The notes under the pieces were generated by a model. That model was not told the origin of the DNA, searched no databases, and saw nothing but the letters and a program-made list of their open reading frames with translations. The position numbers were made by a program, and so were the translations under genes. Of a stretch of DNA of 44,207 nucleotides, positions 35,193-42,399 are shown piece after piece. How positions within the stretch are numbered: the first letter of the stretch is position 1; each line of letters starts with the position of its first letter. The DNA is from Syntrophaceae bacterium (GTDB lineage Bacteria; Desulfobacterota; SM23-61): NCBI GenBank assembly GCA_013388675.1, contig JACAEW010000159.1, positions 1 through 44,207 of the forward strand, written 5' to 3'.

Positions 35193-35350
35193 TCCCTCAC
35201 CTCCCGGCGCCATTGAGGACACCTTTGTTTTTATACCCAATTTTCGTAACCCTCCTTCCTTTCGAAAGGAAAAAATAAACGATCAAGCCAAGAAATAGAT
35301 TGTTCTGGAATTGATGGCGGGGGGGGAATGAGGATCGGGAAGGTCTCAAA

Positions 35351-35590
35351 TTGCCCCGTGCCACCGTGGATGAGCGAAAGCAGACCTTAAGGGATCCCAA
35401 GTGTGGAAGAGCGCAGGAAGCGGTTTTCATCCCCCAGAAGCTCGCCGACCGGCTAAAGGAATATCTTCGCGAAATAGAAATCAAGCCCGAACAGAGGATT
35501 TTCCTCATAAGCGAAACTGTTCAAGGAAAAATCCCTTATAAGCTAGGACAGAATCTTCTTGCGGGAATCGAACCTCAACTCGGCAAATAA
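35351..35590 (+). pseudogene. Tyrosine-type integrase fragment
   Basis: A 79-residue frame. The middle part, TLRDPKCGRAQEAVFIPQKLADRLKEYLREIEIKPEQRIFLIS, resembles the segment of XerC/D-like integrases that precedes the catalytic HxxR box (pattern: DPKSGR, VFIPQK, RIFPIS). Both ends are missing: no first catalytic Arg region upstream and no HLRR or Tyr box downstream; after IS the sequence is unrelated. It looks like a small relic of an integrase gene in the patchy region between the crotonase gene and the carboxyltransferase gene. Recognition is from pattern memory and needs a search to confirm. Confidence 0.45.
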
Positions 35591-35610
35591 TTATGCCGGA
35601 CGAGCGAGAT

Positions 35611-37158
35611 TTAAAGGGGAATATTGCCGTGACGTTTGGGGTGGCGAATCTCCCGCTTTCCCTCCAGAGACTCGAGGGTTGCGATCAATCTACTTCTTGT
35701 TTCTCCGGGCTCGATGATGTCATCCACCAGTTCCCCGTGGACCATGGGGTATGGGTTGGCGGCCTCTCTCAGTTCTCTGATTTTCTCCCGCCTAAATTTC
35801 TTCGGATCGCCGGCCCTGGAGATCTCCCTTCCATAGATCACCTCGGCCACCGCGTCTGCGCCCATGATCGCCGATTCCCCCGTGGGCCAGCAATAGATGT
35901 GATCCATTCCGATATCTTTGTCGATTCCCATGGCCGGCTTCGCTCCCCCGTATGCCTTGCGGATCAAGACCGAAATTTTGGGGACCACGGATTCGGCAAT
36001 GGCATATAGAACTTTGGCCCCATGCCTCAGGATCCCTCCGTGTTCCTGCTGGGAACCCGGCAGGAATCCCGTGGTGTCCACCAGAAAGATCAAAGGGATG
36101 TTGAAGGCGTCGCAGAACCGTATGAATCGGGCCTCCTTGTCTGAGGAATCGATGGTCAAGGAGCCGGCCAGAAACAGGGGTTGATTGGCGATGAGGCCGA
36201 TGGAGTACCCGCCCAACCGGCCGAAACCGGTGATGATGTTCCGGGCGAATTCTGCTTTCGTTTCCCAAAAAAAACCCTTATCCAGGAGACGGGCAATGAT
36301 CTTTTTCATGTCATAGCTCTTCCGGGGATCCGCGGGAATTAAATCGCCGATCTTATCATCGAATGGTTCCAAATCCTCCCCGGTCTGAATTCTCGGAGGC
36401 ATTTCCCGGCAATTCGAAGGAAGATAACTGAGTAGCGCCCGAATTTGCTGAAAGCACTCCTCCTCGCTTTTGACTCGCATATCCGCCAGGCCCGAGAGCT
36501 GGCTATGAACCCTCGCCCCGCCGAGATCTTCCATGGTAATATCTTCCCCCAGAACCTCTTTTACCGCCACCGGCCCGGTGGCAAAAGTGTAGCTCCTTTG
36601 ATCAACCATCAGGACAAAATCGGTCAGAGCCATGGCGTAGCCGGCGTTGCCCGCTCCCGGCCCCAGTACGGCGGAGATTTGAGGCACAATGCCGGAAGCC
36701 TGGGTGCAGCGGAAAAAGATGGACGAACGGGAAACGGGAAGGGGCCTATTCTCTGAATCCAGTCTTCCGCCCCCCGAGTGCCAAAAACCTATCAGGGGTA
36801 CACCGACCTTGATCGCCATTTCCATGATGCCCATGATCTTGCTGCGATGGATGGGGCCGGTTGTCCCGGCATGAACCGTATAATCCTGGGCATAGATACA
36901 GACTTTCCGGCCGTCGATTTTTCCGTATCCCACTACGACTCCGTCTCCATACAAATCCTTTTTGCTGTCGGCGGGAAGGGCGGCGAGCATATTCATTTCA
37001 ATAAAGGAGGAAGGGTCTACCAGGCGGGAGATCCTTTCCCGAGCGGTCAGCCGTCCCCCCTCGTGTTGTTTCTCAATACTCCTGGGGCCCCCGCCCAGCG
37101 CGGCTTTTTCTTTTTTTTCCCGAAGTTCTTGGATCAGTTTCTTGTGTTCCTCGTTCAT
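35611..37158 (-). CDS. Acyl-CoA carboxyltransferase subunit (propionyl-/methylmalonyl-CoA type)
   Basis: A 515-residue biotin-dependent carboxyltransferase with N- and C-terminal crotonase-like halves: GGPRSIEKQHEGGRLTARERISRLVDPSSFIE, VYAQDYTV-type motif, SGGGRLDSE, VLGPGAGNAGYAMALTDF, then RIIARLLD-like, GGYSIGLIANQPLFLAGSLTIDSSDKEARFIRFCDAFNIPLIFLVDTTGFLPGSQQEHGGILRHGAKVLYAIAES and MGADAVAEVIYG. These bind acyl-CoA and the biotin oxyanion hole. Such subunits work in propionyl-CoA carboxylase or sodium-pumping methylmalonyl-CoA decarboxylase; partners (biotin carrier, membrane subunits) are not in the window. The ATG follows GGAAGGCGG. Confidence 0.92.
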   Translation of the reverse strand: MNEEHKKLIQELREKKEKAALGGGPRSIEKQHEGGRLTARERISRLVDPSSFIEMNMLAALPADSKKDLYGDGVVVGYGKIDGRKVCIYAQDYTVHAGTTGPIHRSKIMGIMEMAIKVGVPLIGFWHSGGGRLDSENRPLPVSRSSIFFRCTQASGIVPQISAVLGPGAGNAGYAMALTDFVLMVDQRSYTFATGPVAVKEVLGEDITMEDLGGARVHSQLSGLADMRVKSEEECFQQIRALLSYLPSNCREMPPRIQTGEDLEPFDDKIGDLIPADPRKSYDMKKIIARLLDKGFFWETKAEFARNIITGFGRLGGYSIGLIANQPLFLAGSLTIDSSDKEARFIRFCDAFNIPLIFLVDTTGFLPGSQQEHGGILRHGAKVLYAIAESVVPKISVLIRKAYGGAKPAMGIDKDIGMDHIYCWPTGESAIMGADAVAEVIYGREISRAGDPKKFRREKIRELREAANPYPMVHGELVDDIIEPGETRSRLIATLESLEGKREIRHPKRHGNIPL

Positions 37159-37760
37159 TGGGCATCCGCCTTCCTTTCTCTCCGGCCTTTTCCCCGAAGA
37201 AGATCGCAGTCAGGATCTCCGGTGGGGCCGGAGGCTTGGAAAATCGCGAATCGCTCAAGGGGAATTAAAAAAAGGGCTACCGAAGGGCGGCCCTCCTTCT
37301 GCTGCCTGGCTACAGCATCCTGGAAATTTTCGACTTTGGGATTTCCCCGCTGCGATCCAGTCTTGCCATGATCGAGCATCGGGGGCATTCCCCTTTGAAA
37401 GCCGCCCCCCTGGTTTCGCCCCACGGCAACGTCGCTATCTTTTTGCTGGAGTATGACCCAAATCGGCCCAAACAGGCAAGACAAAAAACATGCTGTTTTG
37501 ACAAGAACTCTCTTGAAGGTTAGGGCGAACTCTATCGAAGCTATGAAACCTAAAAAACGGCTAAGAAAAGGTTCCTATCCTCCCCCAAAGCCTCCCCTTG
37601 GGGAACCTCGCCATCTGGCCTACCGCTGGAGAAAACCCGGGAGGGCCAATTATGAAAATTCCTTGACTGCAGGGTATTCTTGGACCGAAAATAGAAAAGC
37701 AAAAGACGAGGGCGATGACACGGAACATCTTTTTTCGAATAGGTTTCCAGAGGCGGGATC
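37159..37760. other. 600-bp divergent intergenic region
   Basis: This gap separates the divergently transcribed carboxyltransferase and DUF2889 genes. It should hold promoters for both, but no clear -35/-10 pair was found. The only plausible coding content is the small CxxC frame at 37310-37504 on the minus strand. Several longer frames here have implausible composition. Confidence 0.4.
37310..37504 (-). CDS. Possible 64-residue double-CxxC protein
   Basis: A TTG-initiated frame reads MSKQHVFCLACLGRF and later GECPRCSIMARLDRSG, giving two CxxC pairs spaced as in a zinc ribbon, in a short basic protein. AGAGAG lies upstream but is weak. It is oriented with, and upstream of, the carboxyltransferase gene. 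The paired CxxC motifs argue for a real gene; the poor start and lack of a known family argue against. Confidence 0.35.
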   Translation of the reverse strand: MSKQHVFCLACLGRFGSYSSKKIATLPWGETRGAAFKGECPRCSIMARLDRSGEIPKSKISRML

Positions 37761-38261
37761 ATGGCCAATATCTTGTGTTTTTCGCGAAACCGGTGTACTG
37801 CTGTCGAACAGATAGATGAGGAGACCCTGAGGTCTTCCTGCTTTCTTCAAGACCCGCTGAGGGAAATCTCTGTGGAGATTCGGGTGAAACTCCCGGACCT
37901 GGAAATTATCGGTGCCGGTGGAAAAATGATGCGATCCGTTGGAGAGGAAAAAATCGACGTCGGGCAAGCGTTACAGCAAGTGGTCGGGGTTCGGATCGGC
38001 CCCGGTCTCAGGAAAATCCTTGGGGGGGTCATGGGGAAATCGGCGATTCACCGGCATTTCACCTTTATGGTGGAGGAATGCTGCAACGGGGTCATCCTGG
38101 CATTCACCAAGGAGGTGCTGCTTTCCGCCCCCCAAGACAAATGGGCGGAAAAAAAGTATTTCGAAAACCGGGTGAGGACCAATCCTAGGCTGTACAACAG
38201 CTGCGCCGCCCTGGCGCCCGGAAGTCCCCTCGTGGAAGGGGTCGAACCGCCCCGGGAATGA
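37761..38261 (+). CDS. DUF2889 family protein
   Basis: A 166-residue protein resembling DUF2889: an N-terminal beta region (REISVEIRVKLPDLEIIGAGGKMMRSVGEE) and a helical part with the late Cys pair (FTFMVEECCNGVILAFTKEVLL), parallel to LLECCHAARDAA in the next gene. Family function is unknown, though it is often found near aromatic or acyl-CoA catabolic genes in deltaproteobacteria (recollection, not tested). GAGGCGGGATC precedes the ATG. The next gene is a paralogue 81 bp downstream. Confidence 0.65.
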   Translation: MANILCFSRNRCTAVEQIDEETLRSSCFLQDPLREISVEIRVKLPDLEIIGAGGKMMRSVGEEKIDVGQALQQVVGVRIGPGLRKILGGVMGKSAIHRHFTFMVEECCNGVILAFTKEVLLSAPQDKWAEKKYFENRVRTNPRLYNSCAALAPGSPLVEGVEPPRE

Positions 38262-38342
38262 CGGCACCGTTGTTGATTTATTCCAAATAAGCAGAGCTCG
38301 GATAGGATTTCACCCGTCACTGATTGAGAGGCAGGAAAAGGG

Positions 38343-39527
38343 ATGCTGAAATTCGTGCGGAACAAGCTGGTCAGCATTCAGCGGAAAGACAAGAATACCC
38401 TGACCGCCCATGGTGTTCTTGAGGATGATATCTACGGGTTAGAGATCGATGTGACTTTGAGCTTGCCTGACCTGGAGATTCTATCCATTGAAGGGAAATG
38501 GGGAAGGACGGAGAATTCGGAATGCCCCCGGGCCATTCCCTTCCTGCAGGAAGCCGTGGGATTGCGCATGGGGGAAGGTTTTTCCCGGGGGATCCAAAAA
38601 TCGGTCGGCCGGAAGGCCTGCCCGCACTTCGCCAATATTCTTCTTGAATGCTGCCATGCCGCCCGGGACGCGGCCATGGTGATCCAGGGGGAAACGGAAA
38701 AGGACAAAAGTCCTGGCCCTGGCTTTGAGGAGTTCCTGAGCAGCGATGCGGAAAAACCCGCGAGCCAATCGGGAGGCCTCTTCGTTTCTGGGCCGCCCCG
38801 CTCCGGGCAAGAAGAAGAATCGCTGCCCCGAGCCGGCAAGGGGAAAAAGTCCGGGGGAATGATCGTCGACCTTCATGTCCACACGCTTCCCGCTTCCCCT
38901 TGCAGTTCCGTTCCAGTCGGTGAAATTATCGCGGAAGCGAAAAAAATAGGTCTCGATGCCATTTGCCTGACCGAACATAACCATGTCTGGGACCCGAAGG
39001 AGGTGGCGGAGCTCAGTCAAAAATACGATTTCCTCATTTTGAGGGGAAACGAAATAACGACCGACCAGGGCGATATGATCGTTTTCGGCCTCGAAAAAGA
39101 TGTCCAGGGGATTGTGAAGCTCGAAGAGTTGAGAAAGGCGGTATCGCAGGCTGGCGGGTTCATGATTGTCGCCCATCCCTTCAGGGGATTTTTGACCTTT
39201 GGAGTGGGGAAGCTCGGATTGACGCCCGAAAAGGCGATGGAAAGACCCCTCTTCAAGCTGGTGGATGGGGTAGAAGTCCTGAACAGCAAAGTCACGAAAA
39301 AGGAGAATGACTTCGCCGCAAGAGTTGCCGCCGGTCTCCGCCTGCCCGCTACGGGCGGGAGCGATGCCCACGAGGCTTCGGCGGTGGGGATTTATGCGAC
39401 CCGGTTTTCCCGGGTTTTCCAGGATGAAAAGGGGCTTATTGAGGCCCTGAAAAGCGGAGACTATTCTCCCATCGCCTTCCGGGGGAAGACAAGCGAAAGG
39501 AGTGTCGCCATTGACAGGACAACCTAA
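38343..39527 (+). CDS. DUF2889-PHP domain fusion protein
   Basis: A 394-residue protein. Residues 1-125 are a DUF2889 domain similar to the preceding gene (LPDLEILSIEGKW, FSRGIQKSVGRKACPHFANILLECCHAA). A flexible Gly/Pro/Ser-rich linker (to about 170) leads to a complete PHP phosphoesterase domain with metal ligands in DLHVHTLP, LTEHNHV, RGNEITT, IVAHPFRG, GVEVLNSK and GSDAHEA. PHP domains hydrolyse phosphoesters or nucleotides with two or three metals. The fusion suggests that DUF2889 supplies substrate or partner recognition. AGGAAAAGGG precedes the ATG, and the end overlaps the DUF169 gene by 17 bp. Confidence 0.85.
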   Translation: MLKFVRNKLVSIQRKDKNTLTAHGVLEDDIYGLEIDVTLSLPDLEILSIEGKWGRTENSECPRAIPFLQEAVGLRMGEGFSRGIQKSVGRKACPHFANILLECCHAARDAAMVIQGETEKDKSPGPGFEEFLSSDAEKPASQSGGLFVSGPPRSGQEEESLPRAGKGKKSGGMIVDLHVHTLPASPCSSVPVGEIIAEAKKIGLDAICLTEHNHVWDPKEVAELSQKYDFLILRGNEITTDQGDMIVFGLEKDVQGIVKLEELRKAVSQAGGFMIVAHPFRGFLTFGVGKLGLTPEKAMERPLFKLVDGVEVLNSKVTKKENDFAARVAAGLRLPATGGSDAHEASAVGIYATRFSRVFQDEKGLIEALKSGDYSPIAFRGKTSERSVAIDRTT

Positions 39528-39894
39528 CTGGGAAAAAGTCATCCGAAGAATGGAGCTCCTGATGAGGCTGAAGTCCTTTCCGGTAGCCCTTAAGCTGCTG
39601 GAGAAGAGGGAGAAGCTTGAGAAAATCCCCTTCATGAGAAGCCCGAAGCACAAGATGACCCTTTGCCAGATGATCACCCTGGTAAGGAATTCTGATTGGA
39701 CCGTGGGGGCCGATGCGGAGGATTTTTTCGGGCCCACCTGTCCTTCCGTGCTGGGCATGATCGATACCCCCAGCCTCTATAAGGATGGCACCTTCCGCAG
39801 CATGGTATGGGTGAAGACCAAAGAAGACGGGAAGAAGGTTGAGGCTTCCATTCCCCGGCTCCCCTTGGGCCTAATAGCTCAGGGGTTTTTTTAA
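39511..39894 (+). pseudogene. DUF169 family protein, 3'-truncated
   Basis: A 127-residue frame from TTG 39511, which has AGGAG 8 nt upstream, inside the end of the PHP gene. The sequence fits the N-terminal half of DUF169 proteins (RLKSFPVALKLLEKREKLEKIP, MTLCQMITLVRNSDWTVGADAEDFFGPTCPSVLG, VEASIPRLPLG). DUF169 proteins are normally about twice this length; here family likeness stops at PRLPLG and the frame ends eight residues later. The sequence beyond belongs to a truncated gene on the other strand, so the missing half was apparently lost in a deletion. A shortened product might still be made. Confidence 0.7.
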
Positions 39895-40228
39895 CGAGGT
39901 ATTCAGCGAGGGATGGGGTGCAGGCCATGTAAGTCGGTCGGGTTAGGCTGATGAACCTGGTGAAAAGATCGGTCCCGGCCCGGGCATCAATGTCGATGGG
40001 AAAGGCATGAAATTTTTCCTGCGCCTTCAAGATCAGGTCATAAGGATCGGCCACCGTGGGGCAATATTCCAGGCAGCCGCGACAGGTGACGCGCTTGATC
40101 AGGACCTCCGCCTCTTTCCCCTTCGTGAGGGCCTTGATTTGAGCGATGGCTTTGTCTTTGTCGTAATCAACATAGAGACATTTCACCAAACAGTCACCGC
40201 AAAGATTGCATTTTCGAGCATCCCACAT
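39674..40228 (-). pseudogene. (Fe-S)-binding protein, truncated after its ferredoxin-like domain
   Basis: The frame starts MWDARKCNLCGDCLVKCLYV at 40228 behind GGAGGGGAG. Two 4Fe-4S motifs follow (CNLCGDCLVKC and CRGCLEYCP), then a linker (FTRFISLTRPTYMACTPSLAEYLVKKTPELLG). Full-length relatives continue into CCG (HdrD/GlpC-type) domains. Here, from about 39875 the frame only reads the antisense of the DUF169 gene (composition changes to GPRGAGEWKPQPSSRLL) and runs to 39674 by chance. So the real gene is cut at the junction near 39870. It probably served electron transfer to a flavin or quinone enzyme before truncation. Confidence 0.65.
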
Positions 40229-40378
40229 GTTCTCCCCTCCTGATTGAAAGGATTCCAGAGCCTCCATGGGCAGCAAGGATTTGGGAAGAGCAGGCTGGGG
40301 TTCGACGGAACTATATCATCTAATATAGGGGGACCTCAAGGGAGTGGGTGAAAGAAGTTGGGCCCAGAGGCGTGGCGG

Positions 40379-41902
40379 TCAGATTTCACCGGGTCCCGTC
40401 TCCGATGCAGGTAAGAAATCGTGTTCTTCCTGGGGAAGCGTGATGCGGAAAAGGGAACCGTGGCCTGGCTCGGTTTCCATTAGCAGGGTCCCGCCGTGTT
40501 CCTGGGCGATCTTTTGGGTGACCAGGAGACCCAGGCCGGTTCCGGAAGTCCCCTTGGTGGAGTAAAAGGAGGCGAAAAGCTTCTCCCGGACCTCTTCCGG
40601 AATCCCCGGACCGTTGTCCTCCACTTCGAAAACCACCTCCTCATTCGGGCCCCTACGGGTTCGAAGGATGACCTGATGCGGTTTCTTCTGGGGATCGGAC
40701 AGGCAGGCGTCGAGGGCATTGGAGAGGAGGTTGGTCAGGCAGGTATGAATTTCTTTGGGGTCCAAAAACCCGGGGTCCGCAAGGGGGTCCAGGTCCAGAT
40801 GGAGCCCCGTGCTTTCCCGACGGGCCCTCTCCCGGAACAGGGAACAAACCTCTTCGGCCAGCCGGTTGGGGTTGGTCCATCGGCGGTCGGGGATTTTTTC
40901 CCTCGAGAAACTCAGCAGGTCCCGGACCAGGTTGGAGGTCTTTTCCAGGTTTCTCTCCAGCATCTCCCAGCCCCGATGCAAGAGCCGGTCATCCTTTCTT
41001 TTCAGCGCGGTTTGCACCACGTACACCCCGCCTTCCAGGCCGGTTATGATATTCTTGACTCCATGCGCCAGCCCGGCGATGGTCTGTCCCACCATGGCCA
41101 GTTTTTCGGCCCGGGTTTTTTCCCGCTCCAGCGCCTTGAGAGGCCTGAGATCCTGGAAAAAAATAACCGTCCCGATGAGCGCCTTCCGGGGGGCGAGGGC
41201 CACCGCGGAAAACCGCACCGGGATCCGCTTCCCCTCCTTGGATCGGAAACAGACCTCCTGGTCCACGGCCCGGAGAGGTTTCTCCCCCCCTTTTTGCCCC
41301 AGGGCGTTCATGATTTTCCGGGATAGATTGCGGGGCAGGAAGGTTTCCAGGTTGGAGCGCCCGATCATTTCCGAGGCCTGGAAGCCCAGGATGCGCTCGG
41401 CAGCCTGATTGAAAACAATCAATCGGCCGGAGGCGTCGGCCGCGGCGATTCCTTGCATGGAGTTTTCCACCAGGTTGTCGAGAAATTCCCGGCTTGCCTG
41501 GAAGCTCTCTTCCAGGGATTTTTTTTCCGTAAGGTCGAGGGACATTTCGAGGGCATACCGTACTTTGCCCCGGGAATCGAAAATGGGAGCGGCATAAACC
41601 AGGTAATAGATCTCGCGTCCGTCTTTGGTTTTTCCCGCCTCTTCGTTGACCTGGAGCTTTCCCCGCTGAAAGGCCTGCTCCACCGGGCACGGCCGGCACT
41701 TTTCCGGCAGGCCTTTGTAAGCCCGGTAGCAAAATTCACCGACTTGTTCGCCGAAGGTATCTTTGAACCGCTGATTGGCCTTTACGATCCGGTACCCATG
41801 ATCCACGACGGCGATGTAGGCGGGAACGTTTTCGAAAAGAACCTGGTATTCCGCCAAGGTGAAATTTCCCCGTCCTGCCTCCTCAACGGCCCGCTCTTTC
41901 AT
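40379..41902 (-). CDS. PAS-domain sensor histidine kinase
   Basis: A 507-residue soluble kinase with no transmembrane helix. PAS1 (about 17-125) contains the cysteine pattern FCYRAYKGLPEKCRPCPVEQAF, which could hold a cluster or sense redox state. PAS2 (about 137-250) has GRLIVFNQAAERILGFQASEMIG. The dimerisation domain carries His280 in GLAHGVKN, and the ATPase domain has the N box (LTNLLSNALDAC), G1 (DNGPGIPEE) and G2 (GTGLGL). The start at 41902 has AAGGA upstream; an in-frame ATG at 41941 lacks one. It lies downstream of a response regulator in the formate dehydrogenase-type gene group. Confidence 0.9.
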   Translation of the reverse strand: MKERAVEEAGRGNFTLAEYQVLFENVPAYIAVVDHGYRIVKANQRFKDTFGEQVGEFCYRAYKGLPEKCRPCPVEQAFQRGKLQVNEEAGKTKDGREIYYLVYAAPIFDSRGKVRYALEMSLDLTEKKSLEESFQASREFLDNLVENSMQGIAAADASGRLIVFNQAAERILGFQASEMIGRSNLETFLPRNLSRKIMNALGQKGGEKPLRAVDQEVCFRSKEGKRIPVRFSAVALAPRKALIGTVIFFQDLRPLKALEREKTRAEKLAMVGQTIAGLAHGVKNIITGLEGGVYVVQTALKRKDDRLLHRGWEMLERNLEKTSNLVRDLLSFSREKIPDRRWTNPNRLAEEVCSLFRERARRESTGLHLDLDPLADPGFLDPKEIHTCLTNLLSNALDACLSDPQKKPHQVILRTRRGPNEEVVFEVEDNGPGIPEEVREKLFASFYSTKGTSGTGLGLLVTQKIAQEHGGTLLMETEPGHGSLFRITLPQEEHDFLPASETGPGEI

Positions 41903-41959
41903 ACCCTCGATCCTTCTCCCCTCGGAGACGGGGTCATCCATTTTTTACGGACTGCCGGC

Positions 41960-42388
41960 TCATGATTTCTGTACCGAAGCTCCTTTCTCCCTGGTTTGAA
42001 AAATCGAGGCGATGGTTTTCAGCAAAACTGCTCGGTCGACGGGTTTTTCCAAATATCCCTCCGGAGGGGGGATGGTGGTGCGGCTATGGATGAACCGCTT
42101 GAAATCGATGGCCGGATAATCGGGGGGGCCGAAGGCGGTGATCATGACCACGGGAAGGTTTTTCAGGGTCGGGTCCTTCCGCAGCTCGCCGTACAATTTG
42201 ACCCCGCTTTTTTCGGGCATCAAGAGGTCCAGGCAGATTAAGTCGGGGCGATCCTGCCGGATTCTTTCCCATGCTTCATTCCCGTTTTTGGCCGAACAGG
42301 TTTGGTACCCGTTTTCCTCCAGGAGGGTGGTCAAATAGGTGACCACGTCTTCCTCGTCGTCGATGATGAGGATCTTCTTTGGACTCAT
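41960..42388 (-). CDS. Single-domain response regulator (CheY-like)
   Basis: A 142-residue receiver domain: acidic pocket in ILIIDDEED (D10, D11), phosphoacceptor D54 in LICLDLLMP, Thr in VVMITAF and K115 in GYLEKPVDR. No output domain follows, so it acts by protein contact or as a phosphorelay element with the adjacent kinase. A segment between strands 4 and 5 (GPPDYPAIDFKRFIHSRTTIPPPEG) is longer than usual and is typical of deltaproteobacterial stand-alone receivers. The start at 42388 follows AAGGGGG; upstream in-frame sequence to 42595 is antisense to the neighbouring gene's frame. It starts 11 bp after the Fe-S oxidoreductase gene. Confidence 0.9.
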   Translation of the reverse strand: MSPKKILIIDDEEDVVTYLTTLLEENGYQTCSAKNGNEAWERIRQDRPDLICLDLLMPEKSGVKLYGELRKDPTLKNLPVVMITAFGPPDYPAIDFKRFIHSRTTIPPPEGYLEKPVDRAVLLKTIASIFQTREKGASVQKS

Positions 42389-42399
42389 GGCTGACCCCC

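Noticed and set aside
37453-37815. Plus-strand frame of 120 codons before the DUF2889 gene
   Set aside because: No recognisable motif, composition unlike neighbouring genes, and it overlaps the DUF2889 start in another frame.
39862-39892. Rho-independent terminator (9-bp stem with two wobbles and seven Ts)
   Set aside because: Both arms and the T run are accounted for by coding sequence of the two truncated genes joined here, so it looks accidental, although it may work as a terminator now.
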